A stretch of DNA of 64,000 nt from the NCBI RefSeq assembly GCF_000014005.1, contig NC_008009.1, positions 2,356,001-2,420,000 of the forward strand. Reading direction: 5' to 3'. Shown here piece by piece: positions 60,363 to 64,000 of the stretch. The notes under the pieces are model-generated. The model saw only the letters and a program-made list of their open reading frames with translations. It ran no database searches and had not been told where the DNA came from. A program made the position numbers and the translations under genes. The first letter of the stretch is position 1, and every line of letters starts with the position of its first letter. The DNA comes from Candidatus Koribacter versatilis Ellin345. Lineage in GTDB: Bacteria > Acidobacteriota > Terriglobia > Terriglobales > Acidobacteriaceae.

Positions 60363-61364
60363 TTGACTTCTGTACGTCGCGCCAAGATTACGGCGCTTGG
60401 AACCTACGTTCCACCCCGCGTCCTCTCAAACTTTGACCTTGAAAAGATGGTGGATACCACCAACCAGTGGATCCTCGAACGGACCGGCATTCGCGAACGT
60501 CATCTCGTGGATAAGGGCGTTGCTGCCAGCGACTTAGCCGTCGAGGCCGCGAAGAAGTGTCTGGCCAACCGCGGCATAGAGGCCGCGGAAGTCGAATGCA
60601 TCGTTGTCGGCACCGTGACCCCGGACATGATGTACCCCTCCACCGCTTGCCTGGTGCAGCACAAACTCGGCATTCCCAATGCCTGGGGCTTCGACGTATC
60701 CGCCGGATGCTCGGGATTTCTTTTCTCGCTGACCACCGGAGCCAAGTTCATTGAGAGCGGCCAGTACAAGAAGGTCCTTGTGATCGGCTCCGACGTGAAC
60801 TCCTCGATGATCGACTACACCGACCGCGCCACCTGCATCATCTTCGGCGACGGCGCCGGAGCGGTCCTGCTGGAACCGACGGAAGACGGCGAAGACGTCG
60901 GCGTCATGGACCACATTCATCAGGTCGAAGGTGTCGGTGGACAGTACCTCTACATGCCCGGCGGCGGCAGTTTGAACCCGGCATCGCACGAAACGATTGA
61001 CCAGAAAATGCATTATGTTCATCAAGATGGACAAAATGTCTTCAAGTATGCCGTGAAGAAAATGTCGGAGATGACCGAGAAGGTCCTAAAGCGCAACAGC
61101 TTGACCGGCACCGATGTGGACTGCTTCATCGCCCATCAGGCCAACAAGCGAATCATTGTCGCCACCGCTGAGCGCCTGAAAATGCCCATGGAGAAGGTCA
61201 TCATCAACATCGAGAAGTACGGCAACACTACGGCTGGAACCATTCCTTTGGCCATGCAGACGGCACTCGATGAAGGCAAACTGAAGAAGGGCAGCAACGT
61301 TCTACTTGCCGCCGTCGGTGCGGGATTCACCAGCGGCGCCACGCTCCTGCGCTGGGCGTTCTAA
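60363..61364 (+). CDS. fabH: Beta-ketoacyl-ACP synthase III
   Basis: A 333-residue KASIII that condenses acetyl-CoA (or branched acyl-CoA) with malonyl-ACP to start fatty-acid synthesis. Catalytic triad: Cys in [10 protein letters not shown] (about 113), His in [10 protein letters not shown] (about 260) and Asn in [10 protein letters not shown] (about 290). Length is normal. TTG start with CGGAGAA ahead; no better codon fits homologues. A terminator follows. Confidence 0.94.
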   Translation: MTSVRRAKITALGTYVPPRVLSNFDLEKMVDTTNQWILERTGIRERHLVDKGVAASDLAVEAAKKCLANRGIEAAEVECIVVGTVTPDMMYPSTACLVQHKLGIPNAWGFDVSAGCSGFLFSLTTGAKFIESGQYKKVLVIGSDVNSSMIDYTDRATCIIFGDGAGAVLLEPTEDGEDVGVMDHIHQVEGVGGQYLYMPGGGSLNPASHETIDQKMHYVHQDGQNVFKYAVKKMSEMTEKVLKRNSLTGTDVDCFIAHQANKRIIVATAERLKMPMEKVIINIEKYGNTTAGTIPLAMQTALDEGKLKKGSNVLLAAVGAGFTSGATLLRWAF

Positions 61365-61383
61365 TTTTTTCTGGAATATTTGA

Positions 61384-61408
61384 GGCCGCGAGCGATGGCG
61401 GCCTTTTG
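61384..61408 (+). terminator. Rho-independent terminator after fabH
   Basis: GGCCGC-GAGCGATG-GCGGCC stem of 6 bp followed by TTTTGCTTTT. Confidence 0.65.
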
Positions 61409-61411
61409 CTT

Positions 61412-62098
61412 TTACAGGGTCTTGAGAAACGCCAGCGCCTTGTCGAGGTCAGGGAAGAGCTTTTCCTCTTCTTGAAATTCGCGCCCATGCACGCATCGGC
61501 GGCTGCCGCGCAGCTTTACCGGATGCTTCAAGTGCAGCATCTCGTGGTAGAGCAGGTATTCGACGGCATATCTCGGGATCAGGGGCTGGTCAAATATCTT
61601 GCTGATTACGATCGCGTTGTGTGCCGGATCGTAGTGTCCTAAAGCTCGGCGGGAATGGTTATTGCTCCACGTCAGCTGCGGCCGCGCCATCAATCCGAAG
61701 AAGAAGCGGCGATTCAGGTCCTCGAAGACTTCTTCCAGGTCGTAAACGCGGCCTTGCGTCCCGTGTATGGTCTTGCGCCCGCGCATCTGCCGGATGGTAT
61801 GCGCCTTTTCCGTCAACTCGCGGCTATTGGTGTAACGGCGATATCGGGTGTTGTGCTGTGGTTCGATCTCTTTCCGATACAGCTTTGCCAGCAGGATGTG
61901 CGCAATCGCCTTCAGCACCGGTTCCGGCGCGCCTTCCAGCAAATCCGATAGTCGAACTTTCAACTCTCCCTCGCGCAATCGAATCGTATTGTTGATGTTC
62001 GCGAAGGGATAGAAGCGGATGTGCATCACGGGCATCGGCGCCCGCGGACGCAACTCGCGATAGGTTTCCTGGAAGATTTCGTGGATACGGCTGGTCAA
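61412..62098 (-). CDS. SprT-like zinc metalloprotease
   Basis: A 228-residue cytoplasmic protein with a zinc-protease motif HEMLH (HExxH) at LLYHEMLHLKHPV near residue 188 and a possible third ligand in RCVHGREF downstream. The N-terminal two-thirds contains LSDLLEGAPEPVLKAIAHILLA and a basic TNSRELTEKAHT segment. It resembles SprT/DUF45-type predicted metallopeptidases, some of which act on DNA-protein crosslinks; the exact family is not certain. Last gene of the minus operon that begins with the TPR protein. Confidence 0.78.
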   Translation of the reverse strand: MTSRIHEIFQETYRELRPRAPMPVMHIRFYPFANINNTIRLREGELKVRLSDLLEGAPEPVLKAIAHILLAKLYRKEIEPQHNTRYRRYTNSRELTEKAHTIRQMRGRKTIHGTQGRVYDLEEVFEDLNRRFFFGLMARPQLTWSNNHSRRALGHYDPAHNAIVISKIFDQPLIPRYAVEYLLYHEMLHLKHPVKLRGSRRCVHGREFQEEEKLFPDLDKALAFLKTL

Positions 62099-62123
62099 AG
62101 CAATTTCAGATTAGCACGCGCGG

Positions 62124-62666
62124 CTATTCTTCTTTTTTGAGCTTCTTGTCTTTCGCGAGTGCATTCTGCTCCTGCAAGATGTGGCGGGCGTCGTCAGCGT
62201 AATTGTTCAGCGACTCGGTCGCATCCTGTAGCACGAACTTGTATTGTTCTGCGTCCGGCGGGGCCTCAGGGCCATTGGTCTTTTCTGAAATCGCTCGCAA
62301 CTCCGCCTGGAATTCGCTGGAGCCCTCGATCACAATTTTCAGCGATTTCCGAATGTCCCATTTGTCGGCGTGGTAGGTTTCCACGTTGTCGCCGATCTCG
62401 TCACAGAGGGTTGCGAAGTCTTCCAGGAGATCGTGCAGTTGCTTGCTGCGGTCCTTTGCTTTCGTATCGGCGAGCACCTGCTGGATGCTGGTCAGCCGGG
62501 CGCGAGCGAACCCTACATACAACTTCAGGCGTTCGTTCGGCTCTTGAGCAGTATCGCGAAGTTTGTCGGCTTCTTCCGCGTTGAGCGGATCGCGGCCGAT
62601 CTTCCGCTGCGCGAGCAGGGGACTACACAGCACCAATCCCAGGAGCAACGCGGCCGCGAGCCTCAT
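62124..62666 (-). CDS. Exported helical protein of unknown function
   Basis: A 180-residue protein with signal peptide (MRLAAALLLGLVLCSPLLAQ) and a charged helical mature region (LRDTAQEPNERLKLYVGFARARL, quoted in parts as RLKLYVGFARARL; later KQLHDLLEDFATLCDEIGDN). It ends in KDKKLKKEE. Its start overlaps the stop of the next upstream gene by one base. No family recognised; likely a periplasmic partner of the two genes before it. Confidence 0.75.
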   Translation of the reverse strand: MRLAAALLLGLVLCSPLLAQRKIGRDPLNAEEADKLRDTAQEPNERLKLYVGFARARLTSIQQVLADTKAKDRSKQLHDLLEDFATLCDEIGDNVETYHADKWDIRKSLKIVIEGSSEFQAELRAISEKTNGPEAPPDAEQYKFVLQDATESLNNYADDARHILQEQNALAKDKKLKKEE

Positions 62667-63088
62667 CAGTGTTTTCTCTTGAACATCTCTTCGAGCAGAT
62701 TGTTCCGTGCCGTGTCCACGGCGTCGATGACCTGCTGTACCGCATCCTGCTGGTCAAAGGGGCGGCTGTTCTTCACATCCACGAGGCGGTTTACGATCTT
62801 CCGAAGGTTGATTTCAGTTTCCTTCTCACGCTTGCTTGATTCGATGGCTGCGTCTGATGCCATCTTGGCATAGTCGGCTATCTCTTTCAGGTGGGCAGCA
62901 CCCTCGGTGTCTTTACCTTGCTTAAATGCGCTGTCGGCAGCCTTGGCAGCTTGTTCCGCAGCTTCTAGAGCATATTTCGCTTTGTCCGCCCCTGAGGCGG
63001 ATTCGGCTTTTGTTTTGTTTTCAGTTTGTGCAACCGCAAACAACGCGAGGAACACCACGACGACTGCGAGCGCGACACTTCGCATCAT
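62666..63088 (-). CDS. Small exported helical protein
   Basis: A 140-residue protein with signal peptide (MMRSVALAVVVVFLALFAVAQ) and a Lys/Glu/Ala-rich helical mature part (ADKAKYALEAAEQAAKAADS and ESSKREKETEINLRKIVNRL). Coiled-coil-like heptads are present. Overlaps the TPR gene by 4 bases and the following gene by one base. No known family. Confidence 0.75.
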   Translation of the reverse strand: MMRSVALAVVVVFLALFAVAQTENKTKAESASGADKAKYALEAAEQAAKAADSAFKQGKDTEGAAHLKEIADYAKMASDAAIESSKREKETEINLRKIVNRLVDVKNSRPFDQQDAVQQVIDAVDTARNNLLEEMFKRKH

Positions 63089-64000
63089 TTCTTTCTCGAT
63101 TCAGGGTCTATTGCGATAAGACGGTGCCGCGCCTGCCATTCCTGGTCGGGAAATTTGCCATCCGATACCGCCAGGAACTTCTTATAGGCCGCGATTGCGT
63201 CTTTTACTAAGCGGAGATTATCGTAATTCGTCGCACGAAGGAAGTAGGTACCCTGATTTTCCGGATAGAACTTTGCCCGCGCGTCCAACGCCTTGAGCGA
63301 CAGCGCATAATCTTTGTTCTCGGCGGCAGCAAACGCCAGGTCGTTGTACGCCTCTCCCATGTTCGGATTCAGCTTGATAGCAATCAGCGCCTGCTCCTGC
63401 GCCTCCGCGTTCTTATGAAGCCGCAGTAGGGCATTCCCGTACAACTCACGCAGGGCGGCGTCATTCGGCTTCGCCTGCACCAATTGTGCGTAGGCCGCCG
63501 CCGCCTCTTTATACTTCTTGGCCGCAAGATAGAAATCCGCTGCCGACTTCTGGGCTTCCCCGTCATTCGGAAGCAGCTTGAGAGCGGCGTCGTACGCGGC
63601 CGTCGCGTCATCGTCCTTGTTCTCAGCTGCCAGAACCCGCGCCAACTGCAGCTGTGCGTTGCTGTTCGTTGGATCGCCCGCCAGAATCTTCCGCAGCATG
63701 GTCTCGGATTCTGGTAGCCGTTTCGCGTTCAGGTAGATGTTCGCCAGCCCGGTGATTGCCTCTTTTGAGCCAGGATCCAGCGCCAGGACTACCTGATACT
63801 CGCGCTCCGCACCCGCCGTGTCCTTCGCTATTTCATACATCTGCGCCGCGCTCAGATGCGGCTCCGGATCTTTCGACTTGAACTTCGCGGCCTGCTGATA
63901 GGCCTCGGCCGCCCGCTGCGGGGATTCCTTGCTCAGAACGTGCCCCAGCGACAGCCATGCCCGGAAATATCCCTCTTCCGGATGGCTTGTGGGTTTCAGC
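63085..64000 (-). CDS. TPR-repeat protein, N-terminus beyond the window
   Basis: At least 305 residues; the frame stays open to the window edge and reads EGYFRAWLSLGHVLSKE upstream of the first ATG, so the gene begins outside. It is made of successive ~34-residue TPRs (AEREYQVVLALDPGSKEA, SETMLRKILAGDPTN, AAYDAALKLLPNDGEAQ, AAAYAQLVQAKPNDAA) across the whole visible length. The C-terminal region (VKDAIAAYKKFLAVSDG) is also a TPR. First visible gene of an operon with two small exported proteins and the SprT-like protease. Probably an assembly scaffold; specific role unknown. Confidence 0.88.
   Translation of the reverse strand, partial: LKPTSHPEEGYFRAWLSLGHVLSKESPQRAAEAYQQAAKFKSKDPEPHLSAAQMYEIAKDTAGAEREYQVVLALDPGSKEAITGLANIYLNAKRLPESETMLRKILAGDPTNSNAQLQLARVLAAENKDDDATAAYDAALKLLPNDGEAQKSAADFYLAAKKYKEAAAAYAQLVQAKPNDAALRELYGNALLRLHKNAEAQEQALIAIKLNPNMGEAYNDLAFAAAENKDYALSLKALDARAKFYPENQGTYFLRATNYDNLRLVKDAIAAYKKFLAVSDGKFPDQEWQARHRLIAIDPESRKK

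Noticed and set aside
1-64000. CRISPR array, prophage or insertion sequence
   Set aside because: No regularly spaced direct repeats, no transposase, integrase or phage structural genes were seen.

Overview
The window looks like chromosomal DNA of an acidobacterium of the Terriglobia / Koribacter type. That is inferred from moderately high GC, a TonB receptor with an N-terminal carboxypeptidase-regulatory domain, several small secreted proteins of acidobacterial style (for example one with a SLGDVARQ-type N-terminus), and a secretin carrying a C-terminal cohesin-like domain. No ribosomal RNA, CRISPR array, phage module or insertion sequence was found. Both window edges cut through TPR-protein genes.

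Left part (1-16.7 kb): a TPR protein and an exported protein, a stand-alone nucleotidyltransferase, a UbiD-family decarboxylase, an intact MntA-HepT toxin-antitoxin pair, a single-domain response regulator, an aldo/keto reductase and a DUF5996 protein. Then comes a leftward dnaX-ybaB-recR operon, divergent from a two-gene hen1-pnkp RNA-repair operon. A STAS-domain protein and dUTPase follow.

Sulfur amino acid block (16.7-21 kb): a cystathionine beta-lyase-like gene on the minus strand, and two overlapping gamma-family PLP enzymes on the plus strand. The pair is preceded by a promoter-like sequence and a ~200-nt leader. The leader contains a 23-codon, methionine-rich reading frame and two mutually exclusive hairpins, the second followed by a U-rich tract. 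This resembles a methionine-responsive attenuator and is the most interesting candidate in the window.

Middle (21-37.6 kb): DUF1684 protein, beta-propeller and DUF305 proteins, tRNA-Ser(CGA), a nagZ-anmK-solute-binding-protein operon for peptidoglycan recycling, ymdB and tadA. Next are a small Cys/His-rich secreted protein followed by a TonB receptor, a DUF985 cupin, xth, rpsO-pnp (PNPase has a long RGG/His tail) and smpB.

Pilus/secretion block (37.6-46.9 kb): a TPR-secretin-cohesin protein and two GspG-like pseudopilins ending at a strong terminator. After a 465-bp non-coding gap there is a second operon of GspH-, PilV-, PilW- and PilX-like proteins.

Right part (46.9-64 kb): a tyrosine/homogentisate degradation operon (hppD, hmgA, an unrecognised gene, fahA) followed by an ABC-F ATPase. 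Then NUDIX and DinB proteins, the remnant of a Ser/Thr kinase gene, msrA, secreted proteins, a rhomboid protease with TPRs, the SRP RNA gene, fabH, a SprT-like metalloprotease and an operon of small exported proteins ending in a truncated TPR gene. REP-like intergenic elements recur at least three times.
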